This document shows positions 47,301-61,900 of a stretch of DNA of 64,000 nt, in pieces. Each line of letters starts with the position of its first letter. Position 1 is the stretch's first letter. The notes beneath the pieces are model-generated. The model saw only the letters and a list, made by a program, of their open reading frames with translations. It made no database searches and was not told the origin of the DNA. Source of the DNA: Pisaster brevispinus (taxonomy: Eukaryota > Echinodermata > Asteroidea > Forcipulatida > Asteriidae); assembly GCA_023634235.1 (NCBI GenBank), contig JAMKCF010000141.1, positions 105,125 to 169,124 of the forward strand, read 5' to 3'. A program made the translations under genes and the position numbers.

Positions 47301-50232
47301 GGCAAGAAAGATGGCGTCACTTTTTGCTAGAAAGCTCCTAATTGCCCAGGTTTTGGGATTTGGCCATGTCCCCACACAGAAAAGGTCTTCAGGGAAGTCT
47401 AGTCTAGAATGCTGCACCGTCAAATCGCACTTTTGTTTTCGACCCCAAAATTCAAAATGGCGACAGGGATTACCTGTCAAATATTCCCAAAATTCGACCC
47501 CCGGTAACATGGCGATTTTCGGCGATCACTTTTTGCGGACGACTCCCCCGACGGTGCTGGTTCGAATTTGAAGGCCGCAACCATTTTATTCCATGAATTA
47601 TTGAGGTTTTTGGGGCAAGAAAGATGGCGTCACTTTTTGCTAGAAAGCTCCTAATTGCCCAGGTTTTGGGATTTGGCCATGTCCCCACACAGAAAAGGTC
47701 TTCAGGGAAGTCTAGTCTAGAATGCTGCACCGTCAAATCGCACTTTTGTTTTCGACCCCAAAATTCAAAATGGCGACAGGGTACTACCTGTCAAATATTC
47801 CCAAAATTCGACCCCCGGTAACATGGCGATTTTCGGCGATCACTTTTTGCGGACGACTCCCCCGACGGTGCTGGTTCGAATTTGAAGGCCGCAACCATTT
47901 TATTCCATGAATTATTGAGGTTTTTGGGGCAAGAAAGATGGCGTCACTTTTTGCTAGAAAGCTCCTAATTGCCCAGGTTTTGGGATTTGGCCATGTCCCC
48001 ACACAGAAAAGGTCTTCAGGGAAGTCTAGTCTAGAATGCTGCACCGTCAAATCGCACTTTTGTTTTCGACCCCAAAATTCAAAATGGCGACAGGGTACTA
48101 CCTGTCAAATATTCCCAAAATTCGACCCCCGGTAACATGGCGATTTTCGGCCATCTCTTTTTGCGGACGACTCCCCCGACGGTGCTGGTTCGAATTTGAA
48201 GGCCGCAAGCATTTTATTCCATGAATTATTGAGGTTTTTGGGGCAAGAAAGATGGCGTCACTTTTTGCTAGAAAGCTCCTAATTGCCCAGGTTTTGGGAT
48301 TTGGCCATGTCCCCACACAGAAAAGGTCTTCAGGGAAGTCTAGTCTAGAATGCTGCACCGTCAAATCGCACTTTTGTTTTCGACCCCAAAATTCAAAATG
48401 GCGACAGGGTACTACCTGTCAAATATTCCCAAAATTCGACCCCCGGTAACATGGCGATTTTCGGCGATCTCTTTTTGCGGACGACTCCCCCGACGGTGCT
48501 GGTTCGAATTTGAAGGCCGCAAGCATTTTATTCCATGAATTATTGAGGTTTTTGGGGCAAGAAAGATGGTGTCACTTTTTGCTAGAAAGCTCCTAATTGC
48601 CCAGGTTTTGGGATTTGGCCATGTCCCCACACAGAAAAGGTCTTCAGGGAAGTCTAGTCTAGAATGCTGCACCGTCAAATCGCACTTTTGTTTTCGACCC
48701 CAAAATTCAAAATGGCGACAGGGTACTACCTGTCAAATATTCCCAAAATTCGACCCCCGGTAACGTGGCGATTTTCGGCGATCACTTTTTGCGGACGACT
48801 CCCCCGACGGTGCTGGTTCGAATTTGAAGGCCGCAAGCATTTTATTCCATGAATTATTGAGGTTTTTGGGGCAAGAAAGATGGCGTCACTTTTTGCTAGA
48901 AAGCTCCTAATTGCCCAGGTTTTGGGATTTGGCCATGTCCCCACACAGAAAAGGTCTTCAGGGAATATAGTCTAGAATGCTGCACCGTCAAATCGCACTT
49001 TTGTTTTCGACCCCAATATTCAAATTGGCGACAGGGTACTACCTGTCAAATATTCCCAAAATTCGACCCCCGGTAACATGGCGATTTTCGGCGATCACTT
49101 TTTGCGGACGACTCCCCCGACGGTGCTGGTTCGAATTTGAAGGCCGCAAGCATTTTATTCCATGAATTATTGAGGTTTTTGGGGCAAGAAAGATGGCGTC
49201 ACTTTTTGCTAGAAAGCTCCTAATTGCCCAGGTTTTGGGATTTGGCCATGTCCCCACACAGAAAAGGTCTTCAGGGAAGTCTAGTCTAGAATGCTGCACC
49301 GTCAAATCGCACTTTTGTTTTCGACCCCAAAATTCAAAATGGCGACAGGGTACTACCTGTCAAATATTCCCAAAATTCGACCCCCGGTAACATGGCGATT
49401 TTCGGCGATCTCTTTTTGCGGACGACTCCCCCGACGGTGCTGGTTCGAATTTGAAGGCCGCAAGCATTTTATTCCATGAATTATTGAGGTTTTTGGGGCA
49501 AGAAAGATGGCGTCACTTTTTGCTAGAAAGCTCCTAATTGCCCAGGTTTTGGGATTTGGCCATGTCCCCACACAGAAAAGGTCTTCAGGGAAGTCTAGTC
49601 TAGAATGCTGCACCGTCAAATCGTACTTTTGTTTTCGACCCCAAAATTCAAAACGGCGACAGGGTACTACCTGTCAAATATTCCCAAAATTCGACCCCCG
49701 GTAACATGGCGATTTTCGGCGATCACTTTTTGCGGACGACTCCCCCGACGGTGCTGGTTCGAATTTGAAGGCCGCAACCATTTTATTCCATGAATTATTG
49801 AGGTTTTTGGGGCAAGAAAGATGGCGTCACTTTTTGCTAGAAAGCTCCTAATTGCCCAGGTTTTGGGATTTGGCCATGTCCCCACACAGAAAAGGTCTTC
49901 AGGGAAGTCTAGTCTAGAATGCTGCACCGTCAAATCGCACTTTTGTTTTCGACCCCAAAATTCAAAATGGCGACAGGGTACTACCTGTCAAATATTCCCA
50001 AAATTCGACCCCCGGTAACATGGCGATTTTCGGCGATCTCTTTTTGCGGACGACTCCCCCGACGGTGCTGGTTCGAATTTGAAGGCTGCAAGCATTTTAT
50101 TCCATGAATTATTGAGGTTTTTGGGGCAAGAAAGATGGCGTCACTTTTTGCTAGAAAGCTCCTAATTGCCCAGGTTTTGGGATTTGGCCATGTCCCCACA
50201 CAGAAAAGGTCTTCAGGGAAGTCTAGTCTAGA

Positions 50233-53058
50233 ATGATGCACCGTCAAATCGCACTTTTGTTTTCGACCCCAAAATTCAAAATGGCGACAGGGTACTACCT
50301 GTCAAATATTCCCAAAATTCGACCCCCGGTAACATGGCGATTTTCGGCGGTCACTTTTTGCGGACGACTCCCCCGACGGTGCTGGTTCGAATTTGAAGGC
50401 CGCAAGCATTTTATTCCATGAACTATTGAGGTTTTTGGGGCAAGAAAGATGGCGTCACTTTTTGCTAGAAAGCTCCTAATTGCCCAGGTTTTGGGATTTT
50501 GCCATGTCCCCACACAGAAAAGGTCTTCAGGGAAGTCTAGTCTAGAATGCTGCACCGTCAAATCGCACTTTTGTTTTCGACCCCAAAATTCAAAATGGCG
50601 ACAGGGTATTACCTGTCAAATATTCCCAAAATTCGACCCCCGGTAACATGGCGATTTTCGGCGATCACTTTTTGCGGACGACTCCCCCGACGGTGCTGGT
50701 TCGAATTTGAAGGCCGCAACCATTTTATTCCATGAATTATTGAGGTTTTTGGGGCAAGAAAGATGGCGTCACTTTTTGCTAGAAAGCTCCTAATTGCCCA
50801 GGTTTTGGGATTTGGCCATGTCCCCACACAGAAAAGGTCTTCAGGGAAGTCTAGTCTAGAATGCTGCACCGTCAAATCGCACTTTTGTTTTCGACCCCAA
50901 AATTCAAAATGGCGACAGGGTACTACCTGTCAAATATTCCCAAAATTCGACCCCCGGTAACATGGCGATTTTCGGCGATCTCTTTTTGCGGACGACTCCC
51001 CCGACGGTGCTGGTTCGAATTTGAAGGCCGCAAGCATTTTATTCCATGAATTATTGAGGTTTTTGGGGCAAGAAAGATGGCGTCACTTTTTGCTAGAAAG
51101 CTCCTAATTGCCCAGGTTTTGGGATTTGGCCATGTCCCCACACAGAAAAGGTCTTCAGGGAAGTCTAGTCTAGAATGCTGCACCGTCAAATCGCACTTTT
51201 GTTTTCGACCCCAAAATTCAAAATGGCGACAGGGTACTACCTGTCAAATATTCCCAAAATTCGACCCCCGGTAACATGGCGATTTTCGGCGATCTCTTTT
51301 TGCGGACGACTCCCCCGACGGTGCTGGTTCGAATTTGAAGGCCGCAAGCATTTTATTCCATGAATTATTGAGGTTTTTGGGGCAAGAAAGATGGCGTCAC
51401 TTTTTGCTAGAAAGCTCCTAATTGCCCAGGTTTTGGGATTTGGCCATGTCCCCACACAGAAAAGGTCTTCAGGGAAGTCTAGTCTAGAATGCTGCACCGT
51501 CAAATCGCACTTTTGTTTTCGACCCCAAAATTCAAAATGGCGACAGGGTACTACCTGTCAAATATTCCCAAAATTCGACCCCCGGTAACATGGCGATTTT
51601 CGGCGATCTCTTTTTGCGGACGACTCCCCCGACGGTGCTGGTTCGAATTTGAAGGCCGCAAGCATTTTATTCCATGAATTATTGAGGTTTTTTGGGCAAG
51701 AAAGATGGCGTCACTTTTTGCTAGAAAGCTCCTAATTGCCCAGGTTTTGGGATTTGGCCATGTCCCCACACAGAAAAGGTCTTCAGGGAAGTCTAGTCTA
51801 GAATGCTGCACCGTCAAATCGCACTTTTGTTTTCGACCCCAAAATTCAAAATGGCGACAGGGTACTACCTGTCAAATATTCCCAAAATTCGACCCCCGGT
51901 AACATGGCGATTTTCGGCGGTCACTTTTTGCGGACGACTCCCCCGACGGTGCTGGTTCGAATTTGAAGGCCGCAAGCATTTTATTCCATGAACTATTGAG
52001 GTTTTTGGGGCAAGAAAGATGGCGTCACTTTTTGCTAGAAAGCTCCTAATTGCCCAGGTTTTGGGATTTTGCCATGTCCCCACACAGAAAAGGTCTTCAG
52101 GGAAGTCTAGTCTAGAATGCTGCACCGTCAAATCGCACTTTTGTTTTCGACCCCAAAATTCAAAATGGCGACAGGGTATTACCTGTCAAATATTCCCAAA
52201 ATTCGACCCCCGGTAACATGGCGATTTTCGGCGATCACTTTTTGCGGACGACTCCCCCGACGGTGCTGGTTCGAATTTGAAGGCCGCAAGCATTTTATTC
52301 CATGAATTATTGAGGTTTTTGGGGCAAGAAAGATGGCGTCACTTTTTGCTAGAAAGCTCCTAATTGCCCAGGTTTTGGGATTTGGCCATGTCCCCACACA
52401 GAAAAGGTCTTCAGGGAAGTCTAGTCTAGAATGCTGCACCGTCAAATCGCACTTTTGTTTTCGACCCCAAAATTCAAAATGGCGACAGGGTACTACCTGT
52501 CAAATATTCCCAAAATTCGACCCCCGGTAACATGGCGATTTTCGGCGATCTCTTTTTGCGGACGACTCCCCCGACGGTGCTGGTTCGAATTTGAAGGCCG
52601 CAAGCATTTTATTCCATGAATTATTGAGGTTTTTGGGGCAAGAAAGATGGCGTCACTTTTTGCTAGAAAGCTCCTAATTGCCCAGGTTTTGGGATTTGGC
52701 CATGTCCCCACACAGAAAAGGTCTTCAGGGAAGTCTAGTCTAGAATGCTGCACCGTCAAATCGCACTTTTGTTTTCGACCCCAAAATTCAAAATGGCGAC
52801 AGGGTACTACCTGTCAAATATTCCCAAAATTCGACCCCCGGTAACATGGCGATTTTCGGCGATCTCTTTTTGCGGACGACTCCCCCGACGGTGCTGGTTC
52901 GAATTTGAAGGCCGCAAGCATTTTATTCCATGAATTATTGAGGTTTTTGGGGCAAGAAAGATGGCGTCACTTTTTGCTAGAAAGCTCCTAATTGCCCAGG
53001 TTTTGGGATTTGGCCATGTCCCCACACAGAAAAGGTCTTCAGGGAAGTCTAGTCTAGA
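50233..53058 (+). repeat. 5-monomer higher-order repeat, two copies (~1,570 bp)
   Basis: Private variants recur exactly 1,569-1,570 bp apart. 'TTCGGCGGTCAC' is at about 50344 and 51913, 'GGGATTTTGCCATG' at about 50493 and 52062, and 'GGGTATTACCTG' at about 50605 and 52174. Between them the order of GATCTC and GATCAC monomers also matches. A five-monomer block has therefore been duplicated as a unit. Confidence 0.9.
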
Positions 53059-56000
53059 ATGCTGCACCGTCAAATCGCACTTTTGTTTTCGACCCCAAAA
53101 TTCAAAATGGCGACAGGGTACTACCTGTCAAATATTCCCAAAATTCGACCCCCGGTATCATGGCGATTTTCGGCGATCACTTTTTGCGGACGACTCCCCC
53201 GACGGTGCTGGTTCGAATTTGAAGGCCGCAAGCATTTTATTCCATGAATTATTGAGGTTTTTGGGGCAAGAAAGATGGCGTCACTTTTTGCTAGAAAGCT
53301 CCTAATTGCCCAGGTTTTGGGATTTGGCCATGTCCCCACACAGAAAAGGTCTTCAGGGAAGTCTAGTCTAGAATGCTGCACCGTCAAATCGCACTTTTGT
53401 TTTCGACCCCAAAATTCAAAATGGCGACAGGGTACTACCTGTCAAATATTCCCAAAATTCGACCCCCGGTAACATGGCGATTTTCGGCGATCTCTTTTTG
53501 CGGACGACTCCCCCGACGGTGCTGGTTCGAATTTGAAGGCCGCAAGCATTTTATTCCATGAATTATTGAGGTTTTTTGGGCAAGAAAGATGGCGTCACTT
53601 TTTGCTAGAAAGCTCCTAATTGCCCAGGTTTTGGGATTTGGCCATGTCCCCACACAGAAAAGGTCTTCAGGGAAGTCTAGTCTAGAATGCTGCACCGTCA
53701 AATCGCACTTTTGTTTTCGACCCCAAAATTCAAAATGGCGACAGGGTACTACCTGTCAAATATTCCCAAAATTCGACCCCCGGTAACATGGCGATTTTCG
53801 GCGATCTCTTTTTGCGGACGACTCCCCCGACGGTGCTGGTTCGAATTTGAAGGCCGCAAGCATTTTATTCCATGAATTATTGAGGTTTTTGGGGCAAAAA
53901 GATGGCGTCACTTTTTGCTAGAAAGCTCCTAATTGCCCAGGTTTTGGGATTTGGCCATGTCCCCACACAGAAAAGGTCTTCAGGGAAGTCTAGTCTAGAA
54001 TGCTGCACCGTCAAATCGCACTTTTGTTTTCGACCCCAAAATTCAAAATGGCGACAGGGTACTACCTGTCAAATATTCCCAAAATTCGACCCCCGGTAAC
54101 ATGGCGATTTTCGGCGATCACTTTTTGCGGACGACTCCCCCGACGGTGCTGGTTCGAATTTGAAGGCCGCAAGCATTTTATTCCATGAATTATTGAGGTT
54201 TTTGGGGCAAGAAAGATGGCGTCACTTTTTGCTAGAAAGCTCCTAATTGCCCAGGTTTTGGGATTTGGCCATGTCCCCACACAGAAAAGGTCTTCAGGGA
54301 AGTCTAGTCTAGAATGCTGCACCGTCAAATCGCACTTTTGTTTTCGACCCCAAAATTCAAAATGGCGACAGGGTACTACCTGTCAAATATTCCCAAAATT
54401 CGACCCCCGGTAACATGGCGATTTTCGGCGATCACTTTTTGCGGACGACTCCCCCGACGGTGCTGGTTCGAATTTGAAGGCCGCAAGCATTTTATTCCAT
54501 GAATTATTGAGGTTTTTGGGGCAAGAAAGATGGCGTCACTTTTTGCTAGAAAGCTCCTAATTGCCCAGGTTTTGGGATTTGGCCATGTCCCCACACAGAA
54601 AAGGTCTTCAGGGAAGTCTAGTCTAGAATGCTGCACCGTCAAATCGCACTTTTGTTTTCGACCCCAAAATTCAAAATGGCGACAGGGTACTACCTGTCAA
54701 ATATTCCCAAAATTCGACCCCCGGTAACATGGCGATTTTCGGCGATCTCTTTTTGCGGACGACTCCCCCGACGGTGCTGGTTCGAATTTGAAGGCCGCAA
54801 GCATTTTATTCCATGAATTATTGAGGTTTTTGGGGCAAGAAAGATGGCGTCACTTTTTGCTAGAAAGCTCCTAATTGCCCAGGTTTTGGGATTTGGCCAT
54901 GTCCCCACACAGAAAAGGTCTTCAGGGAAGTCTAGTCTAGAATGCTGCACCGTCAAATCGCACTTTTGTTTTCGACCCCAAAATTCAAAATGGCGACAGG
55001 GTACTACCTGTCAAATATTCCCAAAATTCGACCCCCGGTATCATGGCGATTTTCGGCGATCACTTTTTGCGGACGACTCCCCCGACGGTGCTGGTTCGAA
55101 TTTGAAGGCCGCAAGCATTTTATTCCATGAATTATTGAGGTTTTTGGGGCAAGAAAGATGGCGTCACTTTTTGCTAGAAAGCTCCTAATTGCCCAGGTTT
55201 TGGGATTTGGCCATGTCCCCACACAGAAAAGGTCTTCAGGGAAGTCTAGTCTAGAATGCTGCACCGTCAAATCGCACTTTTGTTTTCGACCCCAAAATTC
55301 AAAATGGCGACAGGGTACTACCTGTCAAATATTCCCAAAATTCGACCCCCGGTAACATGGCGATTTTCGGCGATCTCTTTTTGCGGACGACTCCCCCGAC
55401 GGTGCTGGTTCGAATTTGAAGGCCGCAAGCATTTTATTCCATGAATTATTGAGGTTTTTTGGGCAAGAAAGATGGCGTCACTTTTTGCTAGAAAGCTCCT
55501 AATTGCCCAGGTTTTGGGATTTGGCCATGTCCCCACACAGAAAAGGTCTTCAGGGAAGTCTAGTCTAGAATGCTGCACCGTCAAATCGCACTTTTGTTTT
55601 CGACCCCAAAATTCAAAATGGCGACAGGGTACTACCTGTCAAATATTCCCAAAATTCGACCCCCGGTAACATGGCGATTTTCGGCGATCTCTTTTTGCGG
55701 ACGACTCCCCCGACGGTGCTGGTTCGAATTTGAAGGCCGCAAGCATTTTATTCCATGAATTATTGAGGTTTTTGGGGCAAAAAGATGGCGTCACTTTTTG
55801 CTAGAAAGCTCCTAATTGCCCAGGTTTTGGGATTTGGCCATGTCCCCACACAGAAAAGGTCTTCAGGGAAGTCTAGTCTAGAATGCTGCACCGTCAAATC
55901 GCACTTTTGTTTTCGACCCCAAAATTCAAAATGGCGACAGGGTACTACCTGTCAAATATTCCCAAAATTCGACCCCCGGTAACATGGCGATTTTCGGCGA

Positions 56001-56510
56001 TCACTTTTTGCGGACGACTCCCCCGACGGTGCTGGTTCGAATTTGAAGGCCGCAAGCATTTTATTCCATGAATTATTGAGGTTTTTGGGGCAAGAAAGAT
56101 GGCGTCACTTTTTGCTAGAAAGCTCCTAATTGCCCAGGTTTTGGGATTTGGCCATGTCCCCACACAGAAAAGGTCTTCAGGGAAGTCTAGTCTAGAATGC
56201 TGCACCGTCAAATCGCACTTTTGTTTTCGACCCCAAAATTCAAAATGGCGACAGGGTACTACCTGTCAAATATTCCCAAAATTCGACCCCCGGTAACATG
56301 GCGATTTTCGGCGATCACTTTTTGCGGACGACTCCCCCGACGGTGCTGGTTCGAATTTGAAGGCCGCAAGCATTTTATTCCATGAATTATTGAGGTTTTG
56401 GGGGCAAGAAAGATGGCGTCACTTTTTGCTAGAAAGCTCCTAATTGCCCAGGTTTTGGGATTTGGCCATGTCCCCACACAGAAAAGGTCTTCAGGGAAGT
56501 CTAGTCTAGA
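52745..56510 (+). repeat. 6-monomer higher-order repeat, two copies (~1,883 bp)
   Basis: 'CCGGTATCATGG' occurs at about 53152 and 55035. 'GAGGTTTTTTGGGC' is at 53568 and 55451, with a further copy at 51684. A one-unit deletion giving 'GGGGCAAAAAGATGG' is at about 53892 and 55775. All are 1,883-1,884 bp apart. The GATCTC/GATCAC pattern over six monomers is the same in both blocks, then departs at about 56.6 kb. Confidence 0.9.
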
Positions 56511-57040
56511 ATGCTGCACCGTCAAATCGCACTTTTGTTTTCGACCCCAAAATTCAAAATGGCGACAGGGTACTACCTGTCAAATATTCCCAAAATTCGA
56601 CCCCCGGTAACATGGCGATTTTCGGCGATCACTTTTTGCGGACGACTCCCCCGACGGTGCTGGTTCGAATTTGAAGGCCGCAAGCATTTTATTCCATGAA
56701 TTATTGATGTTTTGGGGGCAAGAAAGATGGCGTCACTTTTTGCTAGAAAGCTCCTAATTGCCCAGGTTTTGGGATTTGGCCATGTCCCCACACAGAAAAG
56801 GTCTTCAGGGAAGTCTAGTCTAGAATGCTGCACCGTCAAATCGCACTTTTGTTTTCGACCCCAAAATTCAAAATGGCGACAGGGTACTACCTGTCAAATA
56901 TTCCCAAAATTCGACCCCCGGTAACATGGCGATTTTCGGCGATCACTTTTTGCGGACGACTCCCCCAACGGTGCTGGTTCGAATTTGAAGGCCGCAAGCA
57001 TTTTATTCCATGAATTATTGAGGTTTTTGGGGCAAGAAAG

Positions 57041-58927
57041 ATGGCGTCACTTTTTGCTAGAAAGCTCCTAATTGCCCAGGTTTTGGGATTTGGCCATGTC
57101 CCCACACAGAAAAGGTCTTCAGGGAAGTCTAGTCTAGAATGCTGCACCGTCAAATCGCACTTTTGTTTTCGACCCCAAAATTCAAAATGGCGACAGGGTA
57201 CTACCTGTCAAATATTCCGAAAAATTCGACCCCCGGTAACATGGCGATTTTCGGCGATCACTTTTTGCGGACGACTCCCCCGACGGTGCTGGTTCGAATT
57301 TGAAGGCCGCAAGCATTTTATTCCATGAATTATTGAGGTTTTTGGGGCAAGAAAGATGGCGTCACTTTTTGCTAGAAAGCTCCTAATTGCCCAGGTTTTG
57401 GGATTTGGCCATGTCCCCACACAGAAAAGGTCTTCAGGGAAGTCTAGTCTAGAATGCTGCACCGTCAAATCGCACTTTTGTTTTCGACCCCAAAATTCAA
57501 AATGGCGACAGGGTACTACCTGTCAAATATTCCCAAAATTCGACCCCCGGTAACATGGCGATTTTCGGCGATCACTTTTTGCGGACGACTCCCCCGACGG
57601 TGCTGGTTCGAATTTGAAGGCCGCAAGCATTTTATTCCATGAATTATTGAGGTTTTTGGGGCAAGAAAGATGGCGTCACTTTTTGCTAGAAAGCTCCTAA
57701 TTGCCCAGGTTTTGGGATTTGGCCATGTCCCCACACAGAAAAGGTCTTCAGGGAAGTCTAGTCTAGAATGCTGCACCGTCAAATCGCACTTTTGTTTTCG
57801 ACCCCAAAATTCAAAATGGCGACAGGGTACTACCTGTCAAATATTCCGAAAAATTCGACCCCCGGTAACATGGCGATTTTCGGCGATCACTTTTTGCGGA
57901 CGACTCCCCCGACGGTGCTGGTTCGAATTTGAAGGCCGCAAGCATTTTATTCCATGAATTATTGAGGTTTTTGGGGCAAGAAAGATGGCGTCACTTTTTG
58001 CTAGAAAGCTCCTAATTGCCCAGGTTTTGGGATTTGGCCATGTCCCCACACAGAAAAGGTCTTCAGGGAAGTCTAGTCTAGAATGCTGCACCGTCAAATC
58101 GCACTTTTGTTTTCGACCCCAAAATTCAAAATGGCGACAGGGTACTACCTGTCAAATATTCCCAAAATTCGACCCCCGGTAACATGGCGATTTTCGGCGA
58201 TCACTTTTTGCGGACGACTCCCCCGACGGTGCTGGTTCGAATTTGAAGGCCGCAAGCATTTTATTCCATGAATTATTGAGGTTTTTGGGGCAAGAAAGAT
58301 GGCGTCACTTTTTGCTAGAAAGCTCCTAATTGCCCAGGTTTTGGGATTTGGCCATGTCCCCACACAGAAAAGGTCTTCAGGGAAGTCTAGTCTAGAATGC
58401 TGCACCGTCAAATCGCACTTTTGTTTTCGACCCCAAAATTCAAAATGGCGACAGGGTACTACCTGTCAAATATTCCGAAAAATTCGACCCCCGGTAACAT
58501 GGCGATTTTCGGCGATCACTTTTTGCGGACGACTCCCCCGACGGTGCTGGTTCGAATTTGAAGGCCGCAAGCATTTTATTCCATGAATTATTGAGGTTTT
58601 TGGGGCAAGAAAGATGGCGTCACTTTTTGCTAGAAAGCTCCTAATTGCCCAGGTTTTGGGATTTGGCCATGTCCCCACACAGAAAAGGTCTTCAGGGAAG
58701 TCTAGTCTAGAATGCTGCACCGTCAAATCGCACTTTTGTTTTCGACCCCAAAATTCAAAATGGCGACAGGGTACTACCTGTCAAATATTCCCAAAATTCG
58801 ACCCCCGGTAACATGGCGATTTTCGGCGATCACTTTTTGCGGACGACTCCCCCGACGGTGCTGGTTCGAATTTGAAGGCCGCAAGCATTTTATTCCATGA
58901 ATTATTGAGGTTTTTGGGGCAAGAAAG
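57041..58927 (+). repeat. 2-monomer higher-order repeat, three copies (~629 bp)
   Basis: The one-base insertion variant 'ATTCCGAAAAATTCG' alternates with the normal 'ATTCCCAAAATTCG'. The variant occurs at about 57214, 57843 and 58472, 629 bp apart, with normal monomers between. The insertion joins two short frames into a 95-codon frame in just these monomers. Confidence 0.9.
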
Positions 58928-61900
58928 ATGGCGTCACTTTTTGCTAGAAAGCTCCTAATTGCCCAGGTTTTGGGATTTGGCCATGTCCCCACACAGAAAA
59001 GGTCTTCAGGGAAGTCTAGTCTAGAATGCTGCACCGTCAAATCGCACTTTTGTTTTCGACCCCAAAATTCAAAATGGCGACAGGGTACTACCTGTCAAAT
59101 ATTCCCAAAATTCGACCCCCGGTAACATGGCGATTTTCGGCGATCACTTTTTGCGGACGACTCCCCCGACGGTGCTGGTTCGAATTTGAAGGCCGCAAGC
59201 ATTTTATTCCATGAATTATTGAGGTTTTTGGGGCAAGAAAGATGGCGTCACTTTTTGCTAGAAAGCTCCTAATTGCCCAGGTTTTGGGATTTGGCCATGT
59301 CCCCACACAGAAAAGGTCTTCAGGGAAGTCTAGTCTAGAATGCTGCACCGTCAAATCGCACTTTTGTTTTCGACCCCAAAATTCGAAAATGGCGACAGGG
59401 TACTACCTGTCAAATATTCCCAAAATTTGACCCCCGGTAACATGGCGATTTTCGGTGATCACTTTTTGCGGACGACTCCCCCGACGGTGCTGGTTCGAAT
59501 TTGAAGGCCGCAAGCATTTTATTCCATGAATTATTGATGTTTTTGGGGCAAGAAAGATGGCGTCACTTTTTGCTAGAAAGCTCCTAATTGCCCAGGTTTT
59601 GGGATTTGGCCATGTCCCCACACAGAAAAGGTCTTCAGGGAAGTCTAGTCTAGAATGCTGCACCGTCAAATCGCACTTTTGTTTTCGACCCCAAAATTCA
59701 AAATGGCGACAGGGTACTACCTGTCAAATATTCCCAAAATTCGACCCCCGGTAACATGGCGATTTTCGGCGATCACTTTTTGCGGACGACTCCCGCGACG
59801 GTGCTGGTTCGAATTTGAAGGCCGCAAGCATTTTATTCCATGAATTATTGAGGTTTTTGGGGCAAGAAAGATGGTGTGACTTTTTGCTAGAAAGCTCCTA
59901 ATTGCCCAGGTTTTGGGATTTGGCCATGTCCCCACACAGAAAAGGTCTTCAGGGAAGTCTAGTCTAGAATGCTGCACCGTCAAATCGCACTTTTGTTTTC
60001 GACCCCAAAATTCAAAATGGCGACAGGGTACTACCTGTCAAATATTCCCAAAATTCGACCCCCGTTTACATGGCGATTTTCGGCGATCACTTTTTGCGGA
60101 CGACTCCCCCGACGGTGCTGGTTCGAATTTGAAGGCCGCAAGCATTTTATTCCATGAATTATTGATGTTTTTGGGGCAAGAAATATGGCGTCACTTTTTG
60201 CTAGAAAGCTCCTAATTGCCCAGGTTTTGGGATTTGGCCATGTCCCCACACAGAAAAGGTCTTCAGGGAAGTCTAGTCTAGAATGCTGCACCGTCAAATC
60301 GCACTTTTGTTTTCGACCCCAAAATTCAAAATGGCGACAGGGTACTACCTGTCAAATATTCCCAAAATTCGACCCCCGGTAACATGGCGATTTTCGGCGA
60401 TCACTTTTTGCGGACGACTCCCCCGACGGTGCTGGTTCGAATTTGAAGGCCGCAAGCATTTTATTCCATGAACTATTGAGGTTTTTGGGGCAAGAAAGAT
60501 GGCGTCACTTTTTGCTAGAAAGCTCCTAATTGCCCAGGTTTTGGGATTTGGCCATGTCTCCACACAGAAAAGGTCTTCAGGGAAGTCTAGTCTAGAATGC
60601 TGCACCGTCAAATCGCACTTTTGTTTTCGACCCCAAAATTCAAAATGGCGACAGGGTACTACCTGTCAAATATTCCCCAAATTCGACCCCCGGTAACATG
60701 GCGATTTTCGGCGATCACTTTTTGCGGACGACTCCCCCGACGGTGCTGGTTCGAATTTGAAGGCCGCAAGCATTTTATTCCATGAATTATTGAGGTTTTT
60801 GGGGCAAGAAAGATGGCGTCACTTTTTGCTAGAAAGCTCCTAATTGCCCAGGTTTTGGGATTTGGCCATGTCCCCACACAGAAAAGGTCTTCAGGGAAGT
60901 CTAGTCTAGAATGCTGCACCGTCAAATCGCACTTTTGTTTTCGACCCCAAAATTCAAAATGGCGACAGGGTACTACCTGTCAAATATTCCCAAAATTCGA
61001 CCCCCGGTAAGATGGCGATTTTCGGTGATCACTTTTTGCGGACGACTCCCCCGACGGTGCTGGTTCGAATTTGAAGGCCGCAAGCATTTTATTCCATGAA
61101 TTATTGATGTTTTTGGGGCAAAAAAGATGGCGTCACTTTTTGCTAGAAAGCTCCTAATTGCCCAGGTTTTGGGATTTGGCCATGTCCCCACACAGAAAAG
61201 GTCTTCAGGGAAGTCTAGTCTAGAATGCTGCACCGTCAAATCGCAATTTTGTTTTCGACCCCAAAACTCAAAATGGCGACAGGGTACTACCTGTCAAATA
61301 TTCCCAAAATTCGACCCCCGGTAACATGGCGATTTTCGGCGATCACTTTTTGCGGACGACTCCCCCGACGGTGCTGGTTCGAATTTGAAGGCCGCAAGCA
61401 TTTTATTCCATGAATTATTGATGTTTTTGGGGCAAGAAAGATGGCGTCACTTTTTGCTAGAAAGCTCCTAATTGCCCAGGTTTTGGGATTTGGCCATGTC
61501 CCCACACAGAAAAGGTCTTCAGGGAAGTCTAGTCTAGAATGCTGCACCGTCAAATCGCACTTTTGTTTTCGACCCCAAAATTCAAAATGGCGACAGGGTA
61601 CTACCTGTCAAATATTCCCAAAATTCGACCCCCGTTTACATGGCGATTTTCGGCGATCACTTTTTGCGGACGACTCCCCCGACGGTGCTGGTTCGAATTT
61701 GAAGGCCGCAAGCATTTTATTCCATGAATTATTGAGGTTTTTGGGGCAAGAAAGATGGCGTCACTTTTTGCTAGAAAGCTCCTAATTGCCCAGGTTTTGG
61801 GATTTGGCCATGTCTCCACACAGAAAAGGTCTTCAGGGAAGTCTAGTCTAGAATGCTGCACCGTCAAATCGCACTTTTGTTTTCGACCCCAAAATTCAAA